Shown here piece by piece: positions 43,330 through 54,176 of a stretch of DNA of 57,399 nt. How positions within the stretch are numbered: the first letter of the stretch is position 1; each line of letters begins with the position of its first letter. The DNA comes from Methylibium sp. (lineage in GTDB: Bacteria > Pseudomonadota > Gammaproteobacteria > Burkholderiales > Burkholderiaceae_C): the NCBI RefSeq assembly GCF_013817345.1, contig NZ_JACDCW010000012.1, positions 1 through 57,399 on the forward strand, given 5' to 3'. Below the pieces are notes generated by a model. That model was given only the letters and a program-made list of their open reading frames with translations. It did not search any database and was not told the DNA's origin. The translations under genes were made by a program, and so were the position numbers.

Positions 43330-46300
43330 ATGCCCAAGCGCACCGACCTTCAAAGCATCCTCATCATCGGCGCCGGCCCGATCGTCATCGGACAGGCCTG
43401 CGAGTTCGATTATTCCGGCGCTCAGGCCTGCAAGGCGCTGCGCGAGGAAGGCTTTCGCGTCGTTCTCGTGAACAGCAATCCGGCGACGATCATGACCGAT
43501 CCGGAGATGGCTGACGCCACCTACATCGAGCCGATCACCTGGCAGGTGGTCGAGAAGATCATCGCCAAGGAACGGCAGGCCCGGCCCGACGAGAAGATGG
43601 CGGTGCTGCCCACGATGGGCGGGCAGACCGCGCTCAACTGCGCGCTCGATCTCCACAAGCATGGCGTGCTGGCCAAGCACGGCGTCGAGATGATCGGCGC
43701 CAACGAACACGCCATCGAGAAAGCCGAAGACCGCCTCAAGTTCAAGGACGCGATGACCGGCATCGGCCTGGCCTCTGCCAAGAGCGGCATCGCCCACTCC
43801 ATGGACGAAGCGCTCGAGGTCCAGCGGCGCATCACCAAGGACATCGGCGGCTCCGGCTTTCCGATGGTCGTGCGTCCCAGCTTTACCCTGGGCGGCACCG
43901 GCGGCGGGATCGCCTACAACCCGGAAGAGTTCGAAGAGATCTGCAAGCGGGGTCTGGATCTCTCGCCGACCAAGGAATTGCTCATCGAGGAGTCGCTGAT
44001 CGGCTGGAAGGAATACGAAATGGAGGTGGTCCGCGACAAGGCGGACAACTGCATCATCGTGTGCTCGATCGAGAACCTGGACCCGATGGGCATCCACACC
44101 GGCGACTCGATCACCGTGGCCCCCGCGCAGACCCTGACCGACAAGGAATACCAACTGCTGCGCAACGCCTCGATCGCGATCCTGCGCGAGATCGGCGTCG
44201 ATACCGGCGGCTCCAACGTGCAGTTCTCGATCAACCCGGTTGATGGCCGCATGGTCGTCATCGAGATGAACCCGCGCGTGAGCCGCTCCTCGGCATTGGC
44301 CTCCAAGGCGACCGGGTTTCCGATCGCCAAGGTGGCCGCCAAGCTGGCGGTGGGCTATACGCTCGACGAGTTGAAGAACGACATCACGGGCGGTGCCACG
44401 CCGGCCTCGTTCGAGCCGAGCATCGACTATGTGGTCACGAAGATCCCGCGCTTCGCGTTCGAGAAGTTTCCGGCCGCCGACTCACGCCTGACCACCCAGA
44501 TGAAGTCGGTGGGCGAGGTCATGGCCATGGGCCGCACTTTCCAGGAAAGTTTTCAGAAAGCGCTGCGCGGTCTGGAGACCGGCATCGACGGCCTCGACGA
44601 GCGCAGCAGCGATCGCGAAGAGATCGTGCAGGAGATCGGCGAGGCCGGGCCCGAGCGCATCCTGTTCGTGGCCGATGCCTTTCGTATCGGCATGAGCCGC
44701 AAGGAGATATTCGAAGAGACCGCGATCGATCCCTGGTTCCTGGCGCAGATCGAGCAGCTCGTGCAGGCCGAGACCGCGCTCAGGGGTCGAAGCCTCGCGG
44801 GGTTGAGCAAGGAAGAGCTCCGTTTTCTCAAGCGCAAGGGCTTCTCCGACAAGCGCCTGGCCAAGCTGATGGCCACGAACCAGCACGCGGTGCGCGCTGC
44901 GCGGCATGCTCTGGGAGTGCGCCCGGTCTACAAGCGCGTGGACACCTGCGCGGCGGAGTTTGCGACGCAGACCGCCTACCTTTACTCGACCTACGACGAG
45001 GAATGCGAGGCCGAGCCGACCGATCGCAAGAAGATCATGGTCCTGGGCGGCGGCCCCAACCGCATCGGCCAAGGCATCGAGTTCGACTATTGCTGCGTGC
45101 ACGCTGCGCTTGCTTTGCGGGAGGACGGCTACGAGACCATCATGGTCAACTGCAATCCGGAGACGGTTTCGACCGACTACGACACCTCGGACCGCTTGTA
45201 TTTCGAACCGGTGACGCTCGAAGACGTGCTCGAGATCGTCGACAAGGAAAAGCCGGCCGGCGTGATCGTTCAGTACGGCGGCCAGACGCCGCTCAAGCTG
45301 GCACTCGACTTGGAGCGGGCCGGCGTGCCCATCGTCGGCACCAGTCCCGACAGCATCGACATCGCCGAAGACCGCGAGCGCTTCCAGCAGCTGCTGCACA
45401 AGCTGGGCTTGAAGCAGCCGCCCAACCGCACTGCACGCACAGAAGAGCAGGCGCTCGTTCTGGCGCAGGAGATTGGCTACCCGCTGGTCGTGCGGCCGAG
45501 CTATGTGCTCGGCGGCCGCGCCATGGAGATCGTGCATGGCGACAAGGACCTGGAGCGCTACATGCGGGAGGCGGTCAAGGTCAGCGAGAAGTCGCCGGTG
45601 CTGCTCGACCGCTTTCTCGACGATGCGGTCGAGGTCGATGTCGACTGCATCAGCGATGGCGAACAGGTGATGATCGGCGCGATCATGGAGCACATCGAGC
45701 AAGCCGGGGTGCACTCCGGCGACTCGGCCTGTTCGTTGCCGCCCTACGCGCTGAGCGAGCGTCTGCAAGACGAACTGCGCCGGCAGACCGCGGCGATGGC
45801 CATGGCTCTGAAGGTGGTCGGCCTCATGAACGTGCAGTTTGCGATTCAGGGGGAGGGCGAGAACGCGGTCGTCTACGTGCTCGAGGTCAATCCCCGGGCC
45901 TCGCGCACCGTTCCTTTCGTGTCCAAGGCGACCGGCCAGCCGCTGGCCAAGATCGCGGCGCGCTGCATGGTCGGTCAGAAGTTGAATTCGCAGAAAGCGC
46001 TGGGCGGCAGGCCGCCGCGCGAGACGGTGCCGCCCTACTTCAGCGTCAAGGAGGCGGTGTTCCCCTTCAACAAGTTCCCCGGCGTCGACCCGATCCTCGG
46101 CCCGGAAATGCGCTCGACCGGTGAGGTCATGGGCGCGGGTCGCAGCTTCGGCGAGGCCATGCTCAAGAGCCAGCTCGGCGCCGGCTCGAAGCTGCCGAGC
46201 AAGGGCGTGGTGTGCATCACCGTCAAGAACGCCGACAAGGCCCGCGCGTTGGTGGTGGCGAAAGAACTCGTCGCGCTCGGCTTCACGATCGCGGCGACCA

Positions 46301-46602
46301 AAGGCACGGCGGCGGCGTTCAGCCAAGCCGGCGTGGAGGTGAAGACGGTCAACAAGGTCAAGGACGGCCGCCCGCACATCGCCGACATGATCAAGGCGGG
46401 CGAGATCCAGCTCGTGTTCACCACGGTGGACGAAACGCGCACCGCGATCGCCGACTCGCGCTACATCCGCACGGCGGCGATCGCCAACCGCGTCAGCTAC
46501 TACACCACCATGGCGGGTTGCGAGGCGGCAGTCGAGGCGCTCAAGCACCAGGACGACTTGACCGTGCTGTCGCTGCAGGAATTGCACGCGCAACTCCACT
46601 AA
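43330..46602 (+). CDS. carB: carbamoyl-phosphate synthase, large subunit
   Basis: Makes carbamoyl phosphate from bicarbonate, ammonia and two ATP. The length of 1090 residues is normal. There are two duplicated ATP-grasp halves: [20 protein letters not shown] begins the first and [21 protein letters not shown] the second. Each half has its VRPSFTLGG or VRPSYVLGG block. A C-terminal MGS-like allosteric domain (about 945-1090) carries [12 protein letters not shown] and ends [13 protein letters not shown]. An intrinsic terminator lies 17 bp downstream. Confidence 0.98.
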   Translation: MPKRTDLQSILIIGAGPIVIGQACEFDYSGAQACKALREEGFRVVLVNSNPATIMTDPEMADATYIEPITWQVVEKIIAKERQARPDEKMAVLPTMGGQTALNCALDLHKHGVLAKHGVEMIGANEHAIEKAEDRLKFKDAMTGIGLASAKSGIAHSMDEALEVQRRITKDIGGSGFPMVVRPSFTLGGTGGGIAYNPEEFEEICKRGLDLSPTKELLIEESLIGWKEYEMEVVRDKADNCIIVCSIENLDPMGIHTGDSITVAPAQTLTDKEYQLLRNASIAILREIGVDTGGSNVQFSINPVDGRMVVIEMNPRVSRSSALASKATGFPIAKVAAKLAVGYTLDELKNDITGGATPASFEPSIDYVVTKIPRFAFEKFPAADSRLTTQMKSVGEVMAMGRTFQESFQKALRGLETGIDGLDERSSDREEIVQEIGEAGPERILFVADAFRIGMSRKEIFEETAIDPWFLAQIEQLVQAETALRGRSLAGLSKEELRFLKRKGFSDKRLAKLMATNQHAVRAARHALGVRPVYKRVDTCAAEFATQTAYLYSTYDEECEAEPTDRKKIMVLGGGPNRIGQGIEFDYCCVHAALALREDGYETIMVNCNPETVSTDYDTSDRLYFEPVTLEDVLEIVDKEKPAGVIVQYGGQTPLKLALDLERAGVPIVGTSPDSIDIAEDRERFQQLLHKLGLKQPPNRTARTEEQALVLAQEIGYPLVVRPSYVLGGRAMEIVHGDKDLERYMREAVKVSEKSPVLLDRFLDDAVEVDVDCISDGEQVMIGAIMEHIEQAGVHSGDSACSLPPYALSERLQDELRRQTAAMAMALKVVGLMNVQFAIQGEGENAVVYVLEVNPRASRTVPFVSKATGQPLAKIAARCMVGQKLNSQKALGGRPPRETVPPYFSVKEAVFPFNKFPGVDPILGPEMRSTGEVMGAGRSFGEAMLKSQLGAGSKLPSKGVVCITVKNADKARALVVAKELVALGFTIAATKGTAAAFSQAGVEVKTVNKVKDGRPHIADMIKAGEIQLVFTTVDETRTAIADSRYIRTAAIANRVSYYTTMAGCEAAVEALKHQDDLTVLSLQELHAQLH

Positions 46603-46619
46603 ACTGCAGACTCGATGCG

Positions 46620-46652
46620 GCCGCCCCGGAGTCCGGGGCGGCTGACTTTTTT
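46620..46652 (+). terminator. intrinsic terminator between carB and greA
   Basis: GCCGCCCCGG and CCGGGGCGGC (46620-46629, 46633-46642) form a 10-bp stem around AGT, followed by TGAC and six T. It should end the carAB transcript, or attenuate read-through into greA. Confidence 0.88.
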
Positions 46653-46678
46653 GAGACTGACGTTTTCGAGAGACAGCC

Positions 46679-47158
46679 ATGGCTACCACCATCCCGCTCA
46701 CCCTGCGCGGCGCCGAAAAACTCAAGGACGAGCTGCAGCGGCTCAAGTCCGTGGAGCGCCACGCCGTGATCCAGGCCATCGCCGAGGCGCGTGCCCAGGG
46801 CGACCTGTCGGAGAACGCCGAATATGAGGCGGCCAAGGACAAGCAAGGCTTCATCGAAGGCCGTATCGCCGAGATCGAGAGCAAGATGGCCGCCGCGCAG
46901 ATCATCGACCCGCAGGCGCTCGAGGCCGGCGGCAAGGTGGTTTTCGGCGCCACGGTAGACCTGGAAGACGAGGCCTCGGGCGAGGCGGTGACTTACCAGA
47001 TCGTCGGCGACGACGAGGCTGACCTGAAGCAGGGCCTCGTCTCGGTCAGCTCGCCGATCGCCCGCGCCATGATCGGCAAGGAAGCCGGCGAGGTCGCCGA
47101 ATTCCAGGCACCGGGCGGGGTGCGCCGCTACGAGATCGTCGAGGTGCGTTACCAGTGA
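46679..47158 (+). CDS. greA: transcription elongation factor GreA
   Basis: Stimulates RNA cleavage by backtracked RNA polymerase. At 159 residues the length is normal. The N-terminal coiled coil ([32 protein letters not shown]) carries the tip acidic residues in [16 protein letters not shown]. The C-terminal FKBP-like domain follows ([29 protein letters not shown]). Its stop overlaps the GTG of the next gene. Confidence 0.97.
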   Translation: MATTIPLTLRGAEKLKDELQRLKSVERHAVIQAIAEARAQGDLSENAEYEAAKDKQGFIEGRIAEIESKMAAAQIIDPQALEAGGKVVFGATVDLEDEASGEAVTYQIVGDDEADLKQGLVSVSSPIARAMIGKEAGEVAEFQAPGGVRRYEIVEVRYQ

Positions 47159-47613
47159 GCCTGGCGCAGCCCGGCGGCTTCGGCGAGCGCCTGCGCCGGC
47201 TGTTCCCGGCCCTGTGGCTGGGCGTGTTGCTGGCCATCGCCCTGATCGCAGCGCCGACCCTGTTTGCCCAGCTCGAACGGGCCGCGGCCGGCCGGGTGGC
47301 CGGTCGGCTGTTTGCCCTAGAGGCGCAGCTCAGTCTTGCCTTGTGCATCGCCCTGGGATTGATCGAGCGCCGGCGCGCTTCGCTGCGGGCTGCCGCTGGT
47401 CACGGTTCGCGAATCAGCGCCGAACTGCTGCTGGTGCTCGGCGCGCTGTTTTGCACGGTGTGCGGTCAGTTCGCGTTGCAGCCATTGATGGAAGCCGCCC
47501 GTGCCGGCGAGGGGCGCTGGTCCTTTGGAGTCCTGCATGCGGTCTCGGTCGGCTTTTATGGCCTCAAGACGCTGCTCGTCGCTGCGTTGGCGTGGCGAGG
47601 CGCGCGGTCATGA
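47155..47613 (+). CDS. DUF4149 membrane protein
   Basis: A 152-residue inner-membrane protein with four predicted helices, the first in [21 protein letters not shown]. This is the DUF4149 pattern, often found beside greA in betaproteobacteria. The start is GTG overlapping the greA stop (GTGA), so the two are co-translated. Function unknown. Confidence 0.85.
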   Translation: MSLAQPGGFGERLRRLFPALWLGVLLAIALIAAPTLFAQLERAAAGRVAGRLFALEAQLSLALCIALGLIERRRASLRAAAGHGSRISAELLLVLGALFCTVCGQFALQPLMEAARAGEGRWSFGVLHAVSVGFYGLKTLLVAALAWRGARS

Positions 47614-47731
47614 CCCGTGCCGGGGTCGTGGCGTGCCGCAAAGCGCGGAAAACCGGCGGCTGGATGCCCGCCATCCGCCGTTTGTGGCGGCAACCCGTTC
47701 GCCTTTGCCCTTCGGTTAGGAGCCGAGAACC

Positions 47732-48400
47732 ATGAGCGACGCCAGGCATCCGCCCGCCCGAACACTGGCCGGCATTTTCTTCGCAGGCTTGATTGCCGCC
47801 CTGCCACTTGCCGCGACGCTGCTGGTCGTGGTGTGGGTGCTGCGGCTTCTGTTCGACTACGTCGGGCCGGGCAGCTTCATCGGGCAATTGCTCGTCGCGC
47901 TCGGCCTGGGCGGCGCGGGATCCGAGGTGGTGGGCTACCTGATCGGCGTGGCGATCGTGCTGCTGGCGATCTTTGCGCTCGGCCTGCTCGTTCAGACAAA
48001 GCTGCGGAGCTGGCTCGGACGCACCACCAACGCCCTGGTACAGCGCATCCCTGTGGTGCGCAACATCTACAGTCTGGTCGAGCGTTTCGTCGGCCTGTTG
48101 TCGACGCGAGAGACGGGCGGGTTGCAGTCGATGCGCCCGGTGTGGTGTCACTTCGGCGGGCCGGGTGGCGTGGCGGTGCTCGGCCTGCTGTCGTGCGCCG
48201 AGCCGATCTTGCTGAACGGCGCGCCTTTTCATGCGGTGCTGCTGCCGACCTCGCCGGTGCCTGTGGGCGGCGGGCTGCTGTATGTGCCGCAGGCCTGGGT
48301 GACGCCAGCCGAAATCGGCATCGAGGCGCTCACCAGCATCTACGTGTCGATGGGCGTTACCTCGACGCAGCATCTGCCGATGGCGGCGCCGGCGGCGTGA
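47732..48400 (+). CDS. DUF502 membrane protein
   Basis: A 222-residue protein with two N-terminal membrane helices (TLAGIFFAGLIAALPLAATL and EVVGYLIGVAIVLLAIFALG). The conserved core is TNALVQRIPVVRNIYSLVERFV, followed by VAVLGLLSC and PTSPVPVGGGLLYVP. Family DUF502, function unknown. The 118 bp before it hold no gene; AGGAG lies shortly before the ATG. Its stop abuts the stop of the convergent YhbY-type gene with no spacer, so the two transcripts must overlap. Confidence 0.9.
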   Translation: MSDARHPPARTLAGIFFAGLIAALPLAATLLVVVWVLRLLFDYVGPGSFIGQLLVALGLGGAGSEVVGYLIGVAIVLLAIFALGLLVQTKLRSWLGRTTNALVQRIPVVRNIYSLVERFVGLLSTRETGGLQSMRPVWCHFGGPGGVAVLGLLSCAEPILLNGAPFHAVLLPTSPVPVGGGLLYVPQAWVTPAEIGIEALTSIYVSMGVTSTQHLPMAAPAA

Positions 48401-48877
48401 TCAGGCGCCGCCACCCCCCTTTTTGCTGCTGGGCACGCGCCGCTTGGCGCGCTTGACGATGCCACCTGCCGTCAGTCGCTGGTTGCCCAGCACGGTCAGC
48501 TTCTTCACCTGGGCGCGGTGATTGCCGCTCTTGGAGAACTTCAGGATCTTCACGGTTCGTGGCCCGGCTTTTCGCCTCTCGTCCTCGACTTTCGGCTTCG
48601 GTGTGACCGGTCGCCACAGCACCAGCAGCTTGCCGATGTGCTGGATGGGAGCGGCACCGAGCTGATCGCACAGGCTGGCGAACAGGGCTTCGCGGCTTGA
48701 GCGCTCGTCGGAGAAGACACGCACCTTGATCAGTCCGTGGGCCGAGAGACCGGCGTCGGCCTCCTTGAGCACCGCGGGTGTCAGGCCCTCTGCGCCGATC
48801 ATGACGACCGGATCGAGGTGGTGCGCTTCGGCGCGGTGGGCCTTGCGCTCGGCAGGCGTGAGTGAAAGGGCAGGCAT
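48401..48877 (-). CDS. YhbY/CRS1-type RNA-binding protein
   Basis: A 158-residue protein. Residues 1-95 are the CRM/YhbY fold: [49 protein letters not shown] and then [17 protein letters not shown] with the GxxG-type loop. YhbY binds pre-50S ribosomes. A basic C-terminal tail of about 60 residues ending in SSKKGGGGA is absent from the 97-residue E. coli protein. AGGGGC precedes the ATG. It diverges from rlmE, with only 20 bp between the starts, a conserved pairing of two ribosome-assembly genes. Confidence 0.92.
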   Translation of the reverse strand: MPALSLTPAERKAHRAEAHHLDPVVMIGAEGLTPAVLKEADAGLSAHGLIKVRVFSDERSSREALFASLCDQLGAAPIQHIGKLLVLWRPVTPKPKVEDERRKAGPRTVKILKFSKSGNHRAQVKKLTVLGNQRLTAGGIVKRAKRRVPSSKKGGGGA

Positions 48878-48897
48878 GCCCCTATTATCGATCGCAG

Positions 48898-49572
48898 ATG
48901 AAGACAAACACCAAGAGCAAGAAGGTCAACAAGGCTTGGTTAAACGACCATGTCAACGATACGTATGTGAAGCTGGCGCGCAAGGAGGGCTACCGCGCCC
49001 GCGCCGCGTACAAGCTCAAGGAGATCGACGAGGCGCTGGGGTTGATCCGCCCCGGGCAATTGGTGGTCGACCTGGGCGCCGCTCCGGGCGCCTGGAGCCA
49101 GTACCTGCGGCGCCGCTTCGCGCCTGCGAAGGCCGGCTCGGGCGGTGCGGCGGTCGGCGAGCTCGACGGCACGATCATTGCGCTCGACCTGGCCGAGCTG
49201 GAGCCGATCGAAGGCGTGCGTTTCATCCAGGGCGATTTCCACGAGCCGGCCACCTTGGCCGAGCTGCAAGCTGCACTGGGCGGCCGGGCGGTTGACGTCG
49301 TTGTTTCCGACATGGCGCCCAACCTGTCGGGCATCGCCGCTTCGGACTCGGCGCGCATGGCGCTGCTGATCGAGCTGGCGCTCGAGTTCGCCTTGATCAA
49401 CCTGAAGCCGACGGGGGCCTTGGTTTGCAAGGTTTTCCATGGCAGCGGGCACAGCCAGTTGGTCGAGCTGTTCAAGAAGAGCTTTCGCGTCGTCAAGCCC
49501 ATCAAACCGAAAGCTTCCCGCGACAAATCAGCCGAAACCTTTTTGGTCGGCATCGGTCCCAAGAAAAGGTGA
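48898..49572 (+). CDS. rlmE: 23S rRNA (uridine(2552)-2'-O)-methyltransferase
   Basis: FtsJ-type methyltransferase acting on U2552 in the 23S A loop, 224 residues. [20 protein letters not shown] contributes the first catalytic Lys, [16 protein letters not shown] binds [16 protein letters not shown] holds the catalytic Asp, and [10 protein letters not shown] the second Lys. There is no Shine-Dalgarno; TATTAT at 48883-48888 could be a -10 box, giving a nearly leaderless transcript. It precedes ftsH, as in many proteobacteria. Confidence 0.95.
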   Translation: MKTNTKSKKVNKAWLNDHVNDTYVKLARKEGYRARAAYKLKEIDEALGLIRPGQLVVDLGAAPGAWSQYLRRRFAPAKAGSGGAAVGELDGTIIALDLAELEPIEGVRFIQGDFHEPATLAELQAALGGRAVDVVVSDMAPNLSGIAASDSARMALLIELALEFALINLKPTGALVCKVFHGSGHSQLVELFKKSFRVVKPIKPKASRDKSAETFLVGIGPKKR

Positions 49573-49749
49573 AAACCCGGTCGAAACAAAACGCGGAGGT
49601 CGGCAAGACCTATCACCGACCATGGCAAAGCCGATCGGACGAAGGGGTTGACTCGACTAAACTCAACCTCACTTGCCCGTAGATGTAGGAATTTTCTTGC
49701 AGCAAATGTTCAACGCCCTTTGCGGGCGAGATTCGGTGGAGGAGACGCG

Positions 49750-51675
49750 GTGAACAATCAATGGTTCTCTAAGGTCGCTGTCTGGCTGGTCATTGCCTTG
49801 GTCCTGTTCACGGTATTCAACCAGTTCAACCGTACTGCCACGGCCGGCGCACAGATCGGATATTCCGACTTTCTGGAAGAAGTGCGCACCAATCGGATTG
49901 CTTCGGTGACCTTGCAGGAAAGCGGCAGCGGGGCGACCGATATCCGCGCGCAAACCACCGATGGTAAGACTCTACGCACCACGGCGACCTATCTCGACCG
50001 CGGCTTGGTGGGCGACCTGATCGACAACAACGTCAAGTTCGACGTGAAGCCCCGTGAAGAACAGTCGATCCTCATGAGCATTCTGCTTAGCTGGGGCCCG
50101 ATGCTCCTGCTGATCGGCGTGTGGATCTACTTCATGCGTCAGATGCAGGGCGGCGGCAAGGGCGGCGCTTTCAGCTTCGGAAAATCGAAGGCGCGCATGC
50201 TCGACGAGGCGAACAACTCCACGACCTTCCAGGACGTTGCCGGCTGCGACGAGGCCAAGGAAGAGGTGAAGGAACTGGTCGACTTCCTCAAGGACCCGCA
50301 AAAGTTCCAGAAGCTCGGCGGACGCATCCCGCGCGGGGTTCTGCTGGTTGGCCCCCCCGGCACCGGTAAGACCCTGCTCGCCAAGGCGATTGCGGGCGAG
50401 GCCAAGGTGCCGTTCTTCAGCATTTCGGGCTCCGACTTTGTTGAAATGTTCGTCGGCGTGGGCGCCGCCCGCGTGCGCGACATGTTCGACCAAGCCAAGA
50501 AGAACGCACCCTGCATCATCTTCATCGACGAGATCGATGCGGTCGGCCGCCACCGTGGCGCCGGTCTGGGAGGCGGCAACGACGAGCGCGAGCAGACCCT
50601 GAACCAGATGCTGGTCGAGATGGACGGCTTCGAGACCAACGTCGGCGTGATCGTCATGGCGGCCACCAACCGGCCTGACATCCTCGACCCGGCGCTGCTG
50701 CGCCCCGGCCGCTTCGACCGGCAGGTTTATGTGACCTTGCCGGACGTTCGCGGCCGCGAGCAGATCCTCAACGTGCACACGCGCAAGGTACCGATCGGCC
50801 AGGACATCCGCGCCGACATCCTGGCGCGCGGCACGCCGGGTTTTTCGGGCGCCGATCTGGCTAATCTGGTTAACGAGGCGGCATTGTTCGCAGCGCGGCG
50901 CAGTGCGCGCGTGGTCGAGATGGTCGACTTCGAGAAGGCCAAGGACAAGATCATGATGGGCCCCGAGCGCAAGTCGATGGTCATGCCGGAGGAAGAGCGC
51001 AAGAACACGGCCTATCACGAGTCCGGCCATGCGCTGGTTGCGCGGCTGATGCCCAAGACCGACCCGGTGCACAAGGTGACCGTCATACCGCGCGGCCGTG
51101 CGCTCGGCGTGACGATGCAGCTGCCCGAGGGTGACCGCTACAGCCTCGACAAGGAACGCATGCTCAGCACGATTTCGGTGCTGTTCGGCGGGCGCATAGC
51201 CGAAGAAGTGTTCATGAACCAGATGACCACGGGCGCCTCCAACGACTTCGAACGTGCCACGCAGCTAGCCCGTGACATGGTCACCCGCTACGGCATGACC
51301 AATGAGCTCGGCCCGATGGTCTATGCCGAAAACGAGGGCGAGGTTTTCCTCGGCCGATCGGTGACCAAGCAGGTGAACGTTTCCGAGCAGACGATGCAGA
51401 AGGTGGATCGCGAGATCCGCAAGATCATCGATGAGCAGTACTCGATCGCACGCAAGCTGATCGAGGACAACCAGGACAAGATGCACATCATGGCCAAGGC
51501 CCTGCTCGAATGGGAAACCATCGATGCCGAGCAGATCGACGACATCATGTCTGGCAAACCACCGCGCGCGCCCAAGGACTGGACCTCGACCAACGCCGCC
51601 GGCGTCAATGGTGGCAGCGGCAGCGGCGGTGCACCGAGCGGCAACCCCGACGGCACACCGGTGACGGTGGTCTGA
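49750..51675 (+). CDS. ftsH: ATP-dependent zinc metalloprotease FtsH
   Basis: A membrane-anchored AAA+ protease, 641 residues, that degrades membrane proteins and regulators. Two membrane helices (about 9-25 and near 115) flank a periplasmic domain. The AAA+ module has Walker A GPPGTGKT at 201-208, Walker [16 protein letters not shown] and the second region of homology. The zinc site is HESGH starting at His423. The glycine/serine-rich C-terminus is typical. The start is GTG at 49750 behind GGAGGAG. The rlmE-ftsH gap of 177 bp carries no other gene. Confidence 0.97.
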   Translation: MNNQWFSKVAVWLVIALVLFTVFNQFNRTATAGAQIGYSDFLEEVRTNRIASVTLQESGSGATDIRAQTTDGKTLRTTATYLDRGLVGDLIDNNVKFDVKPREEQSILMSILLSWGPMLLLIGVWIYFMRQMQGGGKGGAFSFGKSKARMLDEANNSTTFQDVAGCDEAKEEVKELVDFLKDPQKFQKLGGRIPRGVLLVGPPGTGKTLLAKAIAGEAKVPFFSISGSDFVEMFVGVGAARVRDMFDQAKKNAPCIIFIDEIDAVGRHRGAGLGGGNDEREQTLNQMLVEMDGFETNVGVIVMAATNRPDILDPALLRPGRFDRQVYVTLPDVRGREQILNVHTRKVPIGQDIRADILARGTPGFSGADLANLVNEAALFAARRSARVVEMVDFEKAKDKIMMGPERKSMVMPEEERKNTAYHESGHALVARLMPKTDPVHKVTVIPRGRALGVTMQLPEGDRYSLDKERMLSTISVLFGGRIAEEVFMNQMTTGASNDFERATQLARDMVTRYGMTNELGPMVYAENEGEVFLGRSVTKQVNVSEQTMQKVDREIRKIIDEQYSIARKLIEDNQDKMHIMAKALLEWETIDAEQIDDIMSGKPPRAPKDWTSTNAAGVNGGSGSGGAPSGNPDGTPVTVV

Positions 51676-51695
51676 CCGGTTTTCCGATAACAGAG

Positions 51696-51726
51696 GACGG
51701 GGCTTCGGCCCCGTCTTGCGTTTTTC
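51696..51726 (+). terminator. intrinsic terminator after ftsH
   Basis: GACGGGGC-TTCG-GCCCCGTC (51696-51715), an 8-bp stem with a stable tetraloop, is followed by TTGCGTTTTTC. It lies 20 bp before the folP start, so it probably reduces, not abolishes, read-through. Confidence 0.85.
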
Positions 51727-51745
51727 CTCGGCATTCACTTCGAAC

Positions 51746-52576
51746 ATGATCTGGCAGACCGCTCGCCAAACCATCGACCTCGCGGTGCCGCGGGTGATGG
51801 GCATCGTCAACACCACGCCGGATTCCTTTTCTGACGGCGGTCGCCATGCCGGCGCAAAGGCCGCGCTGTTGCACTGCGAAGCCCTGCTCCGCGAGGGCGC
51901 CGATATTCTGGACATCGGCGGCGAGTCGAGCCGTCCCGGCTCGGACGCGGTCGTTCTCGCCGAGGAACTGGCCCGGGTCATGCCGGTGTTGCAGGAAGCC
52001 GTGAAGTTCGGCGTGCCGGTGTCGGTGGACACCACCAAGCCTGAAGTCATGCGAGCGGCGCTCGAGGTGGGCTGCGACATCGTCAACGACATCAATGCCC
52101 TGCGAGCGCCCGGCGCGCTCGAGGTCGTGGCCGCGCACCCGACTTGCGGCGTTTGCCTGATGCACATGCGCGGCGAGCCGAAGTCCATGCAAGCCGATCC
52201 GCACTACGGCGACGTGGTGGCCGAAGTGGCTGACTTTCTGCGCGAACGCCTGCAGGCCCTGCTGATGCGGGGGGTCGGGCCCTCGCGCATTGCGCTCGAT
52301 CCGGGCATCGGTTTCGGAAAGACCCCGGCACACAACTTCGAGCTGCTGGCGCGCCAGCGCGAGCTGCTGACGCTCGGCGCACCCTTGCTGGCCGGATGGT
52401 CGCGTAAGTCGTCGCTCGGCACTTTGACCGGGCGGCCGGTCGAGGAGCGTCTGGTGGCCAGCGTGGCCGCCGCGTTGGCCTCGGTGCAGCTGGGTGCGCG
52501 CATCGTGCGGGTCCACGACGTGGCGGAAACGGTCGATGCGCTGAAGGTATGGCGCGCCGCGGGTCTGTGCGCCTGA
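51746..52576 (+). CDS. folP: dihydropteroate synthase
   Basis: Condenses p-aminobenzoate with 6-hydroxymethyl-dihydropterin pyrophosphate in folate synthesis; the sulfonamide target. At 276 residues it carries [55 protein letters not shown] and [14 protein letters not shown], with the substrate-binding GWSRKSSLG near the end. No clear ribosome site is seen before the ATG at 51746. The order ftsH-folP-glmM is widely conserved. Confidence 0.96.
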   Translation: MIWQTARQTIDLAVPRVMGIVNTTPDSFSDGGRHAGAKAALLHCEALLREGADILDIGGESSRPGSDAVVLAEELARVMPVLQEAVKFGVPVSVDTTKPEVMRAALEVGCDIVNDINALRAPGALEVVAAHPTCGVCLMHMRGEPKSMQADPHYGDVVAEVADFLRERLQALLMRGVGPSRIALDPGIGFGKTPAHNFELLARQRELLTLGAPLLAGWSRKSSLGTLTGRPVEERLVASVAAALASVQLGARIVRVHDVAETVDALKVWRAAGLCA

Positions 52577-52652
52577 ACGGGTCGACGAGATCGCCCGAGC
52601 CGGGGGACCGCTCGTGCTGCCGCCGCGCCGCTGCCGGTCACAATCGCGCCCC

Positions 52653-53987
52653 ATGAGCAGACGCTACTTCGGCACCGACGGCATCCGTGGCACGGTCGGC
52701 GAGCCCCCGATCACTCCCGATTTCATGCTGCGCCTCGGCCACGCGGTGGGCCGCGTGCTCAAGGCGCAGGAGGCGAGGCCGACGGTGCTAATCGGCAAGG
52801 ACACCCGCATTTCCGGCTACATGCTCGAGTCCGCGCTCGAGGCCGGCTTTGCCTCGGCCGGCGTCGATGTGTTGCTGACCGGCCCGCTTCCGACACCCGG
52901 CGTGGCTTACCTGACGCGCGCGCTGCGCCTGAATCTGGGCGTGGTGATCAGCGCCTCGCACAACCCGTTCGGCGACAACGGCATCAAGTTCTTTTCGGCA
53001 CAGGGCGCCAAGCTGTCCGATTCCTGGGAGCAGGCGGTCGAGGCTGCTCTGGAAGAGGCGCCGCAGTGGGTCGACTCGGGGGGTCTCGGCAAGGCCCGCC
53101 GCCTCGACGACGCGCAAGGCCGCTATGTCGAGTTCTGCAAGAGCACTGTCGCCGCAGATTTCACCCTCAAAGGCTTGAAGCTCGTCGTCGACGGCGCCCA
53201 CGGCGCCGCCTACGTCGTTGCGCCCAGTGTGTTCCACGAGCTCGGCGCGGAAGTGGTGGCGATCGGCTGCAGCCCCGACGGGCTCAACATCAACGACGGC
53301 TTCGGCGCCACCCACCCCGAGGCGCTGGTCCGTGCGGTGGGCGAGCACCAGGCCGACTACGGCGTGGCGCTGGACGGCGATGCCGACCGGCTGCAGATCG
53401 TCGATGCCGACGGGCGGCTCTACGATGGCGACGAGTTGCTTTACCTGATGGTGGCGGAGCGGCTGGCGCGCGGTCACCGGATCGCCGGCGTGGTCGGCAC
53501 GCTGATGACCAATCTGGGCGTCGAGCAGGCGCTCAAGCGGCGCGGCGTGGCTTTCGTCCGCGCCAAGGTCGGCGATCGCTACGTGCTGGAGGAATTGCTG
53601 GCGCGCGGTTGGCAGCTCGGCGGCGAAGGCTCCGGGCACCTGATTGCGCTCGACTGCCACACCACTGGCGATGGCTTGATCAGCGCCCTGCAGGTGCTTC
53701 AGGCGGCGGTGCGCAGCGGCCGCACGCTGGCGCAGCTGCTCGACGGTGTGACGCTCTTTCCACAGGTGCTGATCAACGTCAGGCTGCGCCCGGGGCAGGA
53801 CTGGAAAACCAACACTGCCCTGGCCGACGCGCAGCACAGCGCCTTGGCCGAGTTGGGTCAGCGCGGCCGCTTGCTTATCCGGCCGTCGGGGACCGAGCCG
53901 CTGCTGCGCGTGATGGTCGAGGCCGACGATGCGGACTTGGCCGAGCGCTGCGCCCAGCGGCTCGCCGAGGTCGTGCGCCAAGGCTGA
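52653..53987 (+). CDS. glmM: phosphoglucosamine mutase
   Basis: Converts glucosamine-6-phosphate to glucosamine-1-phosphate for UDP-GlcNAc and cell-wall synthesis. The 444 residues match the usual 445. [15 protein letters not shown] opens the protein. The phosphorylated Ser102 lies in [16 protein letters not shown], the metal loop is ALDGDADRL, the substrate loop GGEGSGH, and the phosphate-binding [12 protein letters not shown] is near the end. The ATG at 52653 is preceded by no strong Shine-Dalgarno. Confidence 0.97.
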   Translation: MSRRYFGTDGIRGTVGEPPITPDFMLRLGHAVGRVLKAQEARPTVLIGKDTRISGYMLESALEAGFASAGVDVLLTGPLPTPGVAYLTRALRLNLGVVISASHNPFGDNGIKFFSAQGAKLSDSWEQAVEAALEEAPQWVDSGGLGKARRLDDAQGRYVEFCKSTVAADFTLKGLKLVVDGAHGAAYVVAPSVFHELGAEVVAIGCSPDGLNINDGFGATHPEALVRAVGEHQADYGVALDGDADRLQIVDADGRLYDGDELLYLMVAERLARGHRIAGVVGTLMTNLGVEQALKRRGVAFVRAKVGDRYVLEELLARGWQLGGEGSGHLIALDCHTTGDGLISALQVLQAAVRSGRTLAQLLDGVTLFPQVLINVRLRPGQDWKTNTALADAQHSALAELGQRGRLLIRPSGTEPLLRVMVEADDADLAERCAQRLAEVVRQG

Positions 53988-54071
53988 GCCACCCCAGGGG
54001 AGCAGGGCGGCTGCCTTGCTCCGGCAGCCTGAGTAAGCCCGTGACAAACGGGCGACGATTCGATGACTTAT

Positions 54072-54148
54072 CCGTGACCGTACTGCCATTCTTGCAGGCG
54101 GCAGGCCATTCATGCCGCTGTCACAAACACTGCCTAGAGTGCTGTCAT
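54072..54148 (+). promoter_or_regulatory. Pho-box-like repeats upstream of pstS
   Basis: CCGTGAC and CTGCCAT (54072-54078, 54083-54089) are spaced 11 bases start to start, like PhoB half-sites. CTGTCAC, CTGCCTA and CTGTCAT follow at 54118, 54130 and 54142, spaced 12. The consensus half-site is CTGTCAT at 11-base spacing, so the match is partial. PhoB control of the pst operon is well established in relatives. Confidence 0.5.
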
Positions 54149-54176
54149 ATCGAAACACCTCTGGAAAGGGCAGTCC

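Noticed and set aside
44482-46953. An open frame of over 800 codons on the minus strand
   Set aside because: Antisense shadow of carB and greA with no recognisable domains.
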